A stretch of DNA of 64,000 nt from Flavobacteriales bacterium. Its GTDB lineage: Bacteria > Bacteroidota > Bacteroidia > Flavobacteriales_E > Vicingaceae. The notes beneath the pieces are model-generated. The model made no database searches, was not told the DNA's origin, and saw only the letters and a program-made list of their open reading frames with translations. Of the stretch, positions 51,469-61,224 are shown one piece after another. The stretch covers positions 1-64,000 of the forward strand of contig JABTUP010000004.1 in assembly GCA_015075325.1 (NCBI GenBank), read 5' to 3'. The position numbers were made by a program, and so were the translations under genes. Numbering within the stretch: position 1 is the stretch's first letter; every line of letters starts with the position of its first letter.

Positions 51469-52923
51469 TTAGTAGTTAATTACTTTAACTTTATCGTCAT
51501 CAAGTCTAACTTTTAACCAGGTTTCGAGAGCAGCACGTTGAGTATTTTTTTCTGTTTCAGAAATAGTATTTTTCCAGTGTATTAAAAACGTAGGAATGGT
51601 GTCTTGAATGTTGTTAAAATCAGTAGTAATATTTTTTCCAAAACTCATGTGGTCTACATTAGAATATTGAAGTTTAATTTCTTGCTTAATGGAATTGAAC
51701 GGAAACGAACCAGCTCCTGAAAGGTTTAATTGCTCCTCTAACAATCTTATTTTTTCGTCTTTATCTTGTATTAGTTCCTCGTTTTTTCGATACAAATCTT
51801 CAATAATTCCAGATTTTACCTCCATACTCAACTTATTGGTTATTTCGGTTGAATGACCATTAGATTGTAATATCAACAATTCGGTATCTTTTAAATCATA
51901 TTTAGGAAGTTTGCTTTTAATTTCAAGTTCTTTTTCAGGAGTAAGAATGTCGCCAATCAGGTAAACTTCAATCGTTGCTTTTTGTGTACCTTCTTTATAA
52001 ATAATTTTTTTATTAATTACTTTACTAGATTTAAAATCAAAGTTTTCAGCAATAAAAAGCTCAGCATTTTTTTTATAAATACTTTCTTGAATAGATTCCC
52101 AAAAACTAAATGCACTAGGTAAAATGATTAAAATAGAGAAAAATAATATATAATTATTCACTTTTCTTTCTCGTTTTGGATCTAAGTAAGTTGTTATAGG
52201 AAATTTTAAATATTTAACAACCAACCAAGTAGAAAGAGTAATAAATACAGAATTGATTAGAAAAAGATAAAAAGCACCAAGAAAAAACTCCCAATTTCCA
52301 TTAGCTAAACCATAACCAGCAGTACAAAGAGGTGGCATTAAAGCGGTAGCTATGGCAACTCCATAAATAGCACTCGCAACGGTACTTTTTTGGCTTTTAG
52401 CAACAATTAAAGCAATACCACTAAAAATAGCCACTAAAACATCTAATAAATTTGGTCGGGTTCTAGCAATTAACTCCGATTGAACTTCTCCAAAAGGAGT
52501 AATTAAAAAATACAATGTAGAAATGATTACACTAATTAAAACAGCTGTACCTAAACTTTTTAGGGAGCGAGTGAGCATAGCAAAATTGTTAATTCCAATA
52601 GCTAATCCCATGCCTACAATTGGCCCCATTAGTGGAGAAATTAACATCGCCCCAATAATTACCGCAGTTGAGTTTACATTTAACCCAATAGACGCAATTA
52701 CAATAGACGCTCCTAGCACCCATACATTAACACCTTTAAAGTCGATATCTTTTTTAATTGCCTCAACACTACCTTCATAATCAACCCCATCTTTAATGTT
52801 AACTATCATTTTAAAATACTCAACAATAGACGTAATCATTTGCAAGAAACTAAAGTCTTTCTGCTCGTCATTATTTTTTAGGTTGTCGGTTATATTTTCC
52901 TGATTTGGACTTTTTTCTTCCAT
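51469..52923 (-). CDS. DUF389 family membrane protein
   Basis: The 484-residue protein has the DUF389 helices (WVLGASIVIASIGLNVNSTA, IIGAMLISPLMGPIVGMGLA, IYGVAIATALMPPLCTAGYG) followed by a cytoplasmic or periplasmic tail with a coiled coil. Its function is not known. I start at the ATG at 52923 (MEEKSPNQENI); a GTG six codons earlier is also in frame. It is transcribed away from the acyl-CoA carboxylase gene. Confidence 0.9.
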   Translation of the reverse strand: MEEKSPNQENITDNLKNNDEQKDFSFLQMITSIVEYFKMIVNIKDGVDYEGSVEAIKKDIDFKGVNVWVLGASIVIASIGLNVNSTAVIIGAMLISPLMGPIVGMGLAIGINNFAMLTRSLKSLGTAVLISVIISTLYFLITPFGEVQSELIARTRPNLLDVLVAIFSGIALIVAKSQKSTVASAIYGVAIATALMPPLCTAGYGLANGNWEFFLGAFYLFLINSVFITLSTWLVVKYLKFPITTYLDPKRERKVNNYILFFSILIILPSAFSFWESIQESIYKKNAELFIAENFDFKSSKVINKKIIYKEGTQKATIEVYLIGDILTPEKELEIKSKLPKYDLKDTELLILQSNGHSTEITNKLSMEVKSGIIEDLYRKNEELIQDKDEKIRLLEEQLNLSGAGSFPFNSIKQEIKLQYSNVDHMSFGKNITTDFNNIQDTIPTFLIHWKNTISETEKNTQRAALETWLKVRLDDDKVKVINY

Positions 52924-52992
52924 AAAACTAAAATTCAGCACTAAATTACTATTTCATACAGTATATTCCATACTATTTTTTAATTTTACGAC

Positions 52993-54558
52993 ATGATTAC
53001 TATTGAAGAAAATAAAATGAAAGATAAAACAGCCCTACTTGAATCAAAAATTGAAGAAGCTAAAATTGCTGGAGGAAAAGACCGTATTGAAGCTCAACAT
53101 AAAAAAGGAAAATTCACAGCTCGTGAGCGTATCCATTTTTTGCTAGACGATGGTTCGTTTGAAGAAATAGGCATGTTGGTTACTCACCGTTCTACCAATT
53201 TTGGGTTAGATAAAACCAAATTTTTGGGTGATGGTGTGGTTACTGGTTATGGAACAATACACGGACGATTGGTTTACGTTTTTTCTCAAGATTTTACCGT
53301 TTTAGGAGGTTCATTAGCAGAAGCTCATGCCGAAAAAATTTGTAAAGTAATGGATTTAGCCATGAAAAACGGAGCTCCTGTAATTGGGTTAAACGATTCT
53401 GGTGGAGCTCGTATACAAGAAGGCGTAGTAAGTTTAGGTGGATACGCCGATATTTTTTACAGAAATACCTTAGCAAGTGGTGTTATTCCTCAACTATCTG
53501 CCATAATGGGGCCATGTGCTGGTGGAGCAGTTTATTCTCCAGCATTAACCGATTTTATTATGATGGTTGAAAACACTTCGTACATGTTTGTTACAGGTCC
53601 GAATGTGGTAAAAACTGTAACCCACGAGGAAGTAAGTTCTGAAGATTTAGGTGGAGCATCGGCTCACTCAACAAAATCAGGTGTTACACATTTAACGTAT
53701 GCCAACGAAATGGAGTGTATCAACGGCATTAAAACCTTGTTGAGCTACATGCCTCAAAATTGCGAAGAAGACGCACCTCGAATCCCTTACGAAATGGGCA
53801 ATGAATCGAGACCAACATTAAACACTATCATTCCTGAAAATGCTCACCAACCATATGATATTAAAGAAGTGATTGCAGGAACAGTTGATGAAAACAGTTT
53901 TTACGAAATACACAAAGATTTTGCAGAAAATATTGTTGTTGGATTTGCACGTTTAGCTGGTCGTTCAATAGGTATTGTTGCTAATCAACCAGCATTTTTA
54001 GCCGGTGTTTTAGATATAAAATCGTCACAAAAAGGAGCTCGATTTGTGCGTTTTTGCGATGCATTTAACATTCCATTATTGGTTTTTGAAGATGTTCCAG
54101 GATTTTTACCAGGTACTGATCAAGAGTGGAATGCCATTATTACCAATGGAGCAAAATTATTGTATGCTTTTAGCGAAGCTACCGTTCCAAGAATTACGGT
54201 AATTACCAGAAAAGCTTACGGCGGAGCTTATGATGTAATGAACTCGAAACACATTGGAGCCGACATGAATTATGCTTGGCCAAGTGCCGAAATTGCTGTA
54301 ATGGGAGCCAAAGGAGCTGCAGAAATTATTTTCAAAAAAGAGATACAAGAAGCTGCTGATTCGGAAGCCAAATGGAAAGAAAAAGAAGCGGAATATGCTG
54401 AGATGTTTGCAAATCCTTATAATGCTGCTGCTAGAGGTTATGTTGATGAAGTAATAAAACCAGAACAAACCAGAGAGAAATTGATAAAAGCATTTAAAAT
54501 GCTAGAAAATAAAGTAGCAACATTACCAAAGAAAAAACACGGAAATATTCCGTTGTAA
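52993..54558 (+). CDS. Acyl-CoA carboxylase beta subunit (carboxyltransferase; propionyl/methylmalonyl-CoA type)
   Basis: The 521-residue protein moves a carboxyl group between biotin and an acyl-CoA. It has the two crotonase-like halves of the family: [40 protein letters not shown] and [17 protein letters not shown] in the N-terminal half, and [20 protein letters not shown] then [19 protein letters not shown] in the C-terminal half. An ATG eight codons downstream gives a start closer to the usual length. No biotin carrier gene is adjacent, so the alpha subunit is elsewhere. Confidence 0.93.
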   Translation: MITIEENKMKDKTALLESKIEEAKIAGGKDRIEAQHKKGKFTARERIHFLLDDGSFEEIGMLVTHRSTNFGLDKTKFLGDGVVTGYGTIHGRLVYVFSQDFTVLGGSLAEAHAEKICKVMDLAMKNGAPVIGLNDSGGARIQEGVVSLGGYADIFYRNTLASGVIPQLSAIMGPCAGGAVYSPALTDFIMMVENTSYMFVTGPNVVKTVTHEEVSSEDLGGASAHSTKSGVTHLTYANEMECINGIKTLLSYMPQNCEEDAPRIPYEMGNESRPTLNTIIPENAHQPYDIKEVIAGTVDENSFYEIHKDFAENIVVGFARLAGRSIGIVANQPAFLAGVLDIKSSQKGARFVRFCDAFNIPLLVFEDVPGFLPGTDQEWNAIITNGAKLLYAFSEATVPRITVITRKAYGGAYDVMNSKHIGADMNYAWPSAEIAVMGAKGAAEIIFKKEIQEAADSEAKWKEKEAEYAEMFANPYNAAARGYVDEVIKPEQTREKLIKAFKMLENKVATLPKKKHGNIPL

Positions 54559-54636
54559 TGATTTGAAAATTTGAAAATGAGATTAATTTGAGAGTAATAA
54601 ACTCATAAACTTCATAACCCCAATAAAACTAAAAAC

Positions 54637-55074
54637 ATGAAAAACATACTTGTAACCATCGATTTTGAAAAAAACGGTCAATTATTGATTGAAAAAGCAG
54701 CCGAAATAGCTGTAAAATTTGGTGCTAAATTGTGGTTAGTTCACGTAGCTGCTCCCGACCCCGAATTTATTGGATATGAAGTTGGTCCACAATATGTTCG
54801 CGATGTGTTAGCAAAAGATTTACGTGAAGAACACAAACTGTTACAAAAATTTTCAGCTCAACTAAAAGAAAAAAATATTGATGCTGAAGGTTTATTGGTT
54901 CAAGGCACAACCATTGAAACCATTGTAGAATTAACTCAAAAACTTGCTATTGATTTAATTGTTATTGGAAAACACAAATACGGTTTCTTTCATAAAACAT
55001 TTATGGTTAGCACCGACGAATCGTTACTCGAATTATCAAATGTGCCTGTATTAGTTGTTCCATTAAAAGATTAA
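54637..55074 (+). CDS. Universal stress protein UspA family
   Basis: The 145-residue protein has the UspA fold: KNILVTIDFEKNGQLLIEKA at the start, a middle LLVQGTTIETIVELTQKLAI and the nucleotide-loop region LIVIGKHKYGFFHKTFMVST, ending VPVLVVPLKD. The GxxG-type ATP loop is only partly kept (GKHKYG). It may report energy state or stress; the partner is unknown. kdsB begins 4 bp later. Confidence 0.9.
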   Translation: MKNILVTIDFEKNGQLLIEKAAEIAVKFGAKLWLVHVAAPDPEFIGYEVGPQYVRDVLAKDLREEHKLLQKFSAQLKEKNIDAEGLLVQGTTIETIVELTQKLAIDLIVIGKHKYGFFHKTFMVSTDESLLELSNVPVLVVPLKD

Positions 55075-55077
55075 CTG

Positions 55078-55809
55078 TTGAAAATTTTAGGCATCATTCC
55101 TGCTCGATTTGGTTCCACCCGATTTCCCGGAAAACCATTAGTTGATATTGATGGAAAAACCATGATTCAACGCGTTTTTGAGCAAGCAAAAAGTTGTACT
55201 TCATTAACCGACGTAATAGTTGCAACCGACGATGAACGAATTTTTAATGAAGTAACACGTTTTGGCGGAAAAGTAGCCATGACCTCAACCAACCACCAAA
55301 GCGGAACCGACCGTTGTGCCGAAGTTGTAACTAATTTAACCGAAAATTTCAATGTGGTAATTAATATTCAGGGCGACGAACCTTTTATTAATCCCGAACA
55401 AATAAAACAACTCTGCAACTGCTTTGCCGATTCCAAAACACAAATAGCTACTTTAGTTAAAAAAATAAGCTCTAGCGAAGATTTATTCAACGAAAACAAA
55501 GTAAAAGCTGTAATAGACAAAAACAACTTTGCTTTGTACTTTAGCAGAAACCCCATACCATATTTTAGATGCGAACCAAAAGAAAACTGGTTAAATAAAC
55601 ACAACTATTTTAAACACATCGGTATTTATGGTTATCAAACTGCTGTTTTAAAAGAAATAACCCAACTAAACCCATCTGCTTTAGAGCTGACCGAAGGCTT
55701 AGAGCAACTTCGGTGGCTCGAAAATGGCTACAACATTAAAGTTGCCGAAACCGAATTGGAAGCCACAGCAATTGATACTCCCGAAGATTTAGAAAAGATA
55801 TTAGCATAA
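55078..55809 (+). CDS. kdsB: 3-deoxy-manno-octulosonate cytidylyltransferase
   Basis: The 243-residue enzyme activates Kdo with CTP for lipopolysaccharide core synthesis. Signature stretches are IPARFGSTRFPGKPLVDI at 6-23, VVINIQGDEPFI, FSRNPIPYFR and NPSALELTEGLEQLRWLENG. The start codon is TTG, 4 bp after the stress-protein stop. Confidence 0.95.
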   Translation: MKILGIIPARFGSTRFPGKPLVDIDGKTMIQRVFEQAKSCTSLTDVIVATDDERIFNEVTRFGGKVAMTSTNHQSGTDRCAEVVTNLTENFNVVINIQGDEPFINPEQIKQLCNCFADSKTQIATLVKKISSSEDLFNENKVKAVIDKNNFALYFSRNPIPYFRCEPKENWLNKHNYFKHIGIYGYQTAVLKEITQLNPSALELTEGLEQLRWLENGYNIKVAETELEATAIDTPEDLEKILA

Positions 55810-55828
55810 TTCCTTAATTTTAAGGAAT
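55809..55828. other. Perfect 8-bp hairpin between kdsB and rnr
   Basis: ATTCCTTA and its complement TAAGGAAT are separated by 4 nt right at the kdsB stop, 12 bp before the rnr start. There is no T-tract, so it may slow decay or tune translation rather than terminate. Confidence 0.4.
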
Positions 55829-55839
55829 ATTAAACACAC

Positions 55840-58008
55840 ATGTCAAAACACAAAAATAACTCCAACCAAGGCGGATTTAAAGTAAATTTAATTCAACAAA
55901 TCATTTCTATTTTTGATAAAAATCCTGCACAAACCTTTAACTACAAACAAATAAGCCAGGCTTTTGGATTCAAAGATGTTTCAAACAAACGATTAGTTTC
56001 TATTGTTTTAGATGAACTTACACATCAAGGAAAATTAATTGAAACCAAACGTGGAACATACAAATTACACTCATCAAAAGCTCTATTAGAAGGAACCGTT
56101 GACATGACCAATAGAGGAGCAGCTTATGTAGTAATACCTGATGCAGAAACCGATATTTACATTGCTCCAAAAAACACTGGAAATGCCCTACATGGCGATA
56201 AAGTAAAAGTAAATGTGTTTTACAGCAAAAGAGATAAAAAACCCGAAGGCGAAATTATTGAAGTTGTTGAACGTGCAAAAAGCGAATTTGTTGGTATATT
56301 AGAAAAATCGAAAACCTTTGCTTTTGTAGTTACCAGCGACCAACGAATGCCCGTTGATATTTTTATTACCAGCGACAAACTTAAAGGAGCAAACAACGGC
56401 GACAAAGTGGTTGCAAAAATTACCGATTGGCCAAAGGACAAAAAAAATCCGTACGGAATAATTATAGATGTGCTGGGTAAACCAGGCGAACGAGATACCG
56501 AAATGCACGCCATTTTAGCTGAATACGGTTTGCCCTACAAATTTCCTGAAAAAGTTGAACAAGATGCTGCAAAACTGAACATCGAAATTGATGTAGCTGA
56601 AATAAAAAAACGAAGAGATTTTAGAGCCATCACTACCTTTACCATTGACCCTGTTGATGCAAAAGATTTTGACGATGCTCTTTCCATAAAAAAATTAGCA
56701 AACGGCAATTGGGAAATCGGCGTTCATATTGCCGATGTTTCTCACTATGTTCGTCCAAATACGCAACTCGACAAAGAAGCTTTACAACGTGCTACATCGG
56801 TTTATTTGGTTGATAGAGTAGTGCCCATGTTACCCGAAGTATTATCGAACAACGCTTGTTCACTTCGCCCACAAGAAACCAAATTGTGTTTTTCGGCAGT
56901 TTTTGAACTTACCGAAAACGCCGAAATAAAAAACGAATGGTTTGGACGAACTGTTATTTTCTCCGACCGAAGATTTACCTACGAAGAAGCACAAGAAAGA
57001 ATAGAAACAGGCGAAGGCGATTTTGCTGAAGAAATTCTGCAAATGGATAAATTGGCAAAACTATTACGAAAAGAACGCTTTAAAAAAGGAGCCATTGCTT
57101 TTGACCGAATTGAAGTAAAATTTAACTTAGATAAAGACGGAAACCCAATAGGAATATACTTTAAAGAGAGTAAAGACTCTAACAAACTGATTGAAGAGTT
57201 TATGTTGCTTGCCAATAAACGTGTTGCCGAATTTGTTGGAAAAACACCAAAAAATGTAAAACCAAAAACCTTTGTTTACCGTATTCACGATGAGCCAAAC
57301 CAAGAGAAATTATTGGTGTTTTCTAATTTCGTTAAAAAGTTTGGCTACAACCTCAGCCTCAACGAAGACCAATTAGCCAAATCGTTAAACAATTTATTGG
57401 AAGAAGTAAAAGGCAAAAGCGAAGAAAATTTAATTGAGCAACTCGCCATCAGAACAATGTCGAAAGCAGCCTATTCTACCAACAACATTGGGCATTATGG
57501 CTTGGCTTTTCAGTATTACTCGCACTTCACATCACCTATTCGTCGTTACCCCGATATTATTGCACACCGATTGTTGCAACATTATTTAGACAATGGATCT
57601 TCATTTAATCAAACCGAAATTGAAGACCAATGTAAACACTCCTCTAAAATGGAATTGGTTGCTGCCGAAGCCGAACGAGCAAGTATAAAATACAAACAAG
57701 TAGAATTTTTGCAAGATAAAATTGGTGAGGAATACGATGGTGTAATTTCGGGAGTTAGCGATTGGGGTATTTATGTTGAAATTATGAGTGGAATGTGTGA
57801 AGGCATGGTAAAACTGCGTGATATGGATGACGATTTTTACACCTTCGACCCCGAAAACTACCAAGCCATTGGAAGAAAATACAAAAAAACCTACCGCATG
57901 GGCGATGCTGTTCGAATTAGAATCAAACGTGCCGACTTAGCCCGAAAACAATTGGATTTTGTATTAACTGAAATCGAAGAAGATTTTTGGGGCGGAATTA
58001 AGGAATAA
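55840..58008 (+). CDS. rnr: Ribonuclease R (RNase II family 3'-5' exoribonuclease)
   Basis: The 722-residue enzyme degrades structured RNA from the 3' end. It has an N-terminal winged-helix segment (FNYKQISQAFGFKDVSNKRL), two cold-shock domains, the RNB catalytic motif DAKDFDDA at 273-280, the YSHFTSPIRRYPDIIAHRLL stretch and a C-terminal S1 domain (YDGVISGVSDWGIYVEIMSG, then MCEGMVKLRDMDDDFY). Its 3' end (GGIKE-stop) is partly copied at 62888-62935, beyond an accessory island. The gene itself is intact. Confidence 0.96.
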   Translation: MSKHKNNSNQGGFKVNLIQQIISIFDKNPAQTFNYKQISQAFGFKDVSNKRLVSIVLDELTHQGKLIETKRGTYKLHSSKALLEGTVDMTNRGAAYVVIPDAETDIYIAPKNTGNALHGDKVKVNVFYSKRDKKPEGEIIEVVERAKSEFVGILEKSKTFAFVVTSDQRMPVDIFITSDKLKGANNGDKVVAKITDWPKDKKNPYGIIIDVLGKPGERDTEMHAILAEYGLPYKFPEKVEQDAAKLNIEIDVAEIKKRRDFRAITTFTIDPVDAKDFDDALSIKKLANGNWEIGVHIADVSHYVRPNTQLDKEALQRATSVYLVDRVVPMLPEVLSNNACSLRPQETKLCFSAVFELTENAEIKNEWFGRTVIFSDRRFTYEEAQERIETGEGDFAEEILQMDKLAKLLRKERFKKGAIAFDRIEVKFNLDKDGNPIGIYFKESKDSNKLIEEFMLLANKRVAEFVGKTPKNVKPKTFVYRIHDEPNQEKLLVFSNFVKKFGYNLSLNEDQLAKSLNNLLEEVKGKSEENLIEQLAIRTMSKAAYSTNNIGHYGLAFQYYSHFTSPIRRYPDIIAHRLLQHYLDNGSSFNQTEIEDQCKHSSKMELVAAEAERASIKYKQVEFLQDKIGEEYDGVISGVSDWGIYVEIMSGMCEGMVKLRDMDDDFYTFDPENYQAIGRKYKKTYRMGDAVRIRIKRADLARKQLDFVLTEIEEDFWGGIKE

Positions 58009-58281
58009 CGTACCTGTCCGTTCAAGTAGTCTTCTATTTTCTGTCATTCTGAATGATATTTTGTTTCCCGAGTATTCGGGAAATACAAAATGAAATGAAG
58101 AATCTTATCGGTTCTTATAGATGAATAGCGTTAACTCAAAATAACCAATCGCAAGTTGTAACACTTAACATATACCAGTCTATTCCAACTTTTCGGGGAA
58201 CTTTCGGGAGACACATTGGTTTAATCAATGGTTATGTACAAGCAACAGAATATAATATTAATGACGAAAAATTATAAAATA
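58009..58281. other. Intergenic region with a REP-like element and a possible gene remnant
   Basis: After rnr the sequence holds a dispersed-repeat element (TGTCATTCTGAATGA then a hairpin at 58058-58091 built on TTTCCCGA / TTCGGGAAA, ending GAAGAATCTT). From about 58190 to 58277 a short open stretch would encode FRGTFGRHIGLINGYVQATE then YNINDEKL-stop without a start codon. It may be the tail of a deleted gene. No intact gene was found here. Confidence 0.5.
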
Positions 58282-58312
58282 TTGTTTTTTCGTCAATAAG
58301 AGCATATCTTTG
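58282..58312 (+). promoter_or_regulatory. Promoter of the AAA ATPase gene (Bacteroidota type)
   Basis: TTG at 58282-58284 and TATCTTTG at 58305-58312 match the -33 and -7 boxes with a 20-bp spacer, ending 13 bp before the ATG at 58326. Confidence 0.55.
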
Positions 58313-58325
58313 CCAAAAAAGAAGA

Positions 58326-59528
58326 ATGATAACAAGAGAATTATACCTAGAACGATTAAGAAAATTAAAAGACCAGAACTTAATAAAAGTAATAACTGGA
58401 ATAAGACGTTGTGGAAAATCAACACTTCTTGAGGCTTTTAAGAGAGAGTTACTAAATGATGGTGTAGCTCCCGAAAATATCGTTTTTTTAAATTTTGAAG
58501 AACGAGAGAATTTACATCTTGTAAATTGGACAACACTTTATGACGAGATAATCGAAAAGGTTAATCAAAACGAAAAGTATTATATTTTCTTAGATGAAGT
58601 TCAACTTATAATTGATTTTGAGAAACTTGTTAATAGTTTATTCACTAAAAAAAATATTGATTTATATATTACAGGTTCAAATGCTTATTTACTATCCAGT
58701 GAATTAGCAACTCTTTTAACAGGAAGGTATATTGCGTTAAACCTACAAACATTCTCTTTTAAAGAGTATGCCTCTGCGTTCAAAGAGGAGAAAAATACAG
58801 ATAAACTGTTTCGAAAATATATAAATGAAAGTAGTTTCCCCGAAGCAGTAACACTTTCTAAAAGTGATGTTAACTTAGTAAATGACTATCTGCAATCAAT
58901 ATACAATACAGTAATAATAAAGGATATTGCACAACGACATCATCTAAGAAATGTGAACAATTTGCATCGTATTGTGAGTTTTTTATTCGATTCAATAGGT
59001 TCTTATGTTTCTCCAACTAATATTGCTGCTCAATTAAATAAGAATTCCCAAAAGAAATTATCCCATAATACAATCATCAAATACTTAGATTTTCTTACAC
59101 AATCATACATTTTATATGTTGCACCTCGTTTTGATATTAAGGGTAAGGAATTACTTTCCACAAATGAAAAGTATTATGTTGTAGATTTAGGTTTAAAAAA
59201 TATTACGACTACAAATAAACATGAAGCTGACTTAGGACGTAAGCTTGAAAATATAGTTTATTTTGAATTGTTAAGACGAGGGGGGAAAGTTTATGTAGGG
59301 AAACATAACGATAGAGAAATTGACTTTGTAGTTCAAAAGTCGAACAATGAACGAGAATATTACCAAGTAGCATATACTGTTAATGACGAAAAAACATTTA
59401 ACCGTGAAATTTCGGCATTTGACAGAATTAAAGATAATTATCCAAAATTTCTTTTAACATTAGATTACGATAATACAAATATAAACGGAATCCAAAAAAT
59501 TAATGTAATCGACTGGTTATTAGCATAA
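58326..59528 (+). CDS. AAA ATPase with C-terminal DUF4143 domain
   Basis: The 400-residue protein has Walker A GIRRCGKS at 25-32, Walker B YYIFLDEVQLI near 95, and a sensor-like ITGSNAYLLSSELATLLTGR. A C-terminal DUF4143 part follows (VDLGLKNITT, ENIVYFELLRRGGKVYVGKH, REIDFVVQ), whose E-xE/D-x-D layout recalls a PD-(D/E)XK-type nuclease fold without a clear catalytic role. This is a common accessory gene in bacteria and spreads horizontally. Its job is unknown. It has its own promoter and lies in an island of repeat remnants. Confidence 0.92.
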   Translation: MITRELYLERLRKLKDQNLIKVITGIRRCGKSTLLEAFKRELLNDGVAPENIVFLNFEERENLHLVNWTTLYDEIIEKVNQNEKYYIFLDEVQLIIDFEKLVNSLFTKKNIDLYITGSNAYLLSSELATLLTGRYIALNLQTFSFKEYASAFKEEKNTDKLFRKYINESSFPEAVTLSKSDVNLVNDYLQSIYNTVIIKDIAQRHHLRNVNNLHRIVSFLFDSIGSYVSPTNIAAQLNKNSQKKLSHNTIIKYLDFLTQSYILYVAPRFDIKGKELLSTNEKYYVVDLGLKNITTTNKHEADLGRKLENIVYFELLRRGGKVYVGKHNDREIDFVVQKSNNEREYYQVAYTVNDEKTFNREISAFDRIKDNYPKFLLTLDYDNTNINGIQKINVIDWLLA

Positions 59529-60051
59529 AACAAAGATGTGAAATTATACGGATCTTGCAGATTATTAATACCATTCTTATTGTTATAAAAATAGGTATTA
59601 CTCGTTCTTGTTTACAAAAAACCGTAACGATAGTGCCTTTTATACAAAGTCCGAATATATTCGGAATCTCAAGGGAGGAAGCCACAACGGAGGTCATTCT
59701 CCCCTTGAGGATTATTGCGAAACGAGCAATACCGAGGGGTGATTCCAATTTATCTTATATCGAACTCACGTATTATTAATACCATTCTTATTGTTATAAA
59801 TTAGGTATTACTCGTTCTTGTTTACAAAAAACCGTAACCGCTTTTTGAATAAACTTTGCTCTGAATGACAAGTGCAAAAAAAAATTGAAAAAAAACCCTT
59901 AAAATATTTGCAAATTCTATATATATATATTGCAGTTGAAAACCAAACACTTATACTTTATGAAATAGCCACGTGAAAAATTACACAAACACTGATGAAG
60001 ATACTCTGGCTTATTCCATATGACATATAAAAAAATAATAAATATATACAT
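59529..60051. repeat. Intergenic region with a 67-bp direct repeat and a solitary IS982 end
   Basis: Two copies of a 67-68 bp sequence (59561-59628 and 59772-59838, differing by a single base and a 1-bp indel) flank about 143 bp. That segment ends with TATATCGAACTCACGT (59756-59771), the same as the first 16 bp of the IS982 right-end repeat at 40157-40173. No transposase gene is present. The 213 bp that follow contain a short AT repeat and no recognised element. Confidence 0.75.
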
Positions 60052-60456
60052 ATGAAAAATTTGATGAACACCAAACATGTTGTGGCAACCTTGGTAGTTG
60101 CTTTTTTTACAGTTATCAACGCTTTTGGTCAAAAACCTAATACTTTTTTTATTACAGCAGACGACCAGAAACATTACATATATGGGGATGAAATAACTTT
60201 TTGGTACGGAGGGTTTACTTATATTGGGGAGAATGGGAAAAAAACTGAAAAAAAAACAGAGGATGTAAAGTTATTATACACAGGAAGTAAAATTTTTATT
60301 GGTGTACCAGCAGGTAAAAAATTGGAGTATATGTCATTGCGAGAAATTATTGCTTTTAACAAAAATAATTTATTACTTCAACAAAAAATTATTGAATCCT
60401 CTGGGGTCCCACATACTTATATTTTTATCTATAAAAGAGATGATTTAACAAGATAG
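60052..60456 (+). CDS. Secreted protein, N-terminal part of a probably frameshifted gene
   Basis: This 134-residue frame begins with a signal peptide (VVATLVVAFFTVINAFGQ) and holds a beta-rich stretch (EITFWYGGFTYIGENGKK, then YTGSKIFIGVPAGKKLEYMS). It stops at 60454-60456. The next frame begins 5 bp later without a signal peptide and reads on smoothly, so the two look like one protein split by a single-base change near 60450. I recognise no family. Confidence 0.6.
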   Translation: MKNLMNTKHVVATLVVAFFTVINAFGQKPNTFFITADDQKHYIYGDEITFWYGGFTYIGENGKKTEKKTEDVKLLYTGSKIFIGVPAGKKLEYMSLREIIAFNKNNLLLQQKIIESSGVPHTYIFIYKRDDLTR

Positions 60457-60461
60457 AGGTA

Positions 60462-61211
60462 ATGTTTAAAGGGAAAGAAACAGATAAAATAGATTACGCT
60501 GATCATTGGATGAGCTTAAAGAAGATGAAACCATTATACTCTTCGACGATGACCGAAAATATGAAAAAATATTTTCCTGAATGCCCTGAATTAATTGAAA
60601 AACAACTTAAAAATATTGAAGATGGTTTCGGGGTTAATGCAGGAATTTCATATTATAACTGTTGCAATGCAAACGACTATTTTACAAATACACCAGTTGA
60701 AGAAAAAGAAACAAAAGAAGAGAAAAAAACTATAGAAGAAGAGGAAGGGTACATTCTAACTACAAAAGATGAAAAATTAAAAGCTAGCTCAATACTTAGA
60801 GAACCCCAAGACTTTATTCACTACTACGAGAAAGTTGCAACCTCTGTTTATGGTGGATTAAAAATTATACATGCTGGTAAGGTAAAGTATTTTATATTTG
60901 GCAAGAAACTATATCTTCCTTTTAAAAATTCGAAAGGTGCAGTTTATATGATGGAAATATTGGTTTATAACAATGATAAGATTCTTGTTTACGACCACAG
61001 TAAAAAAGCTTACAATGTTTACGACAGAAACAATGTGCTTTTGGTAAGTAATGTTAAAAAAGAAAATATTTTACCCGTTGTTCAAGAACATTTTTCATCC
61101 TGTAAAGATGTTGTTTCGCAAATGGAGGAAAATGTTAAATTCCACAGAGAAGCTCAAAATGGATTTTCTAATTTTAATTGTAGCAATGCTCCAGCATTAA
61201 TAACTGAGTAA
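60462..61211 (+). CDS. C-terminal part of the probably frameshifted secreted protein
   Basis: The 249-residue frame has no signal peptide. It begins MFKGKETDKIDYADHWMSLK, a continuation of the upstream text, and has a Glu/Lys-rich linker (EEKETKEEKKTIEEEEG). A C-terminal region (KVKYFIFGKKLYLPFKNSKG, then MMEILVYNNDKILVYDHSKK) resembles small beta-propeller or lipocalin-like secreted proteins, though I assign no family. Cys pairs (YYNCCN, FNCSN) would suit a periplasmic or surface location, which a frame without signal peptide would not reach on its own. Confidence 0.55.
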   Translation: MFKGKETDKIDYADHWMSLKKMKPLYSSTMTENMKKYFPECPELIEKQLKNIEDGFGVNAGISYYNCCNANDYFTNTPVEEKETKEEKKTIEEEEGYILTTKDEKLKASSILREPQDFIHYYEKVATSVYGGLKIIHAGKVKYFIFGKKLYLPFKNSKGAVYMMEILVYNNDKILVYDHSKKAYNVYDRNNVLLVSNVKKENILPVVQEHFSSCKDVVSQMEENVKFHREAQNGFSNFNCSNAPALITE

Positions 61212-61224
61212 ATTTTAGTTTAAC

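Noticed and set aside
58190-58277. Short coding remnant before the AAA ATPase gene as a real gene
   Set aside because: It has no start codon, is under 30 residues and matches nothing I know; kept only as a possible relic in the intergenic entry.
59918-59931. AT dinucleotide run as a regulatory repeat
   Set aside because: Only a few units in a very AT-rich stretch; no link to a promoter could be shown.
60441-60462. Programmed -1 frameshift joining the two secreted-protein frames
   Set aside because: The site reads TTTAACAAG, which is not a standard slippery heptamer, and no strong downstream hairpin was seen; an indel is simpler.
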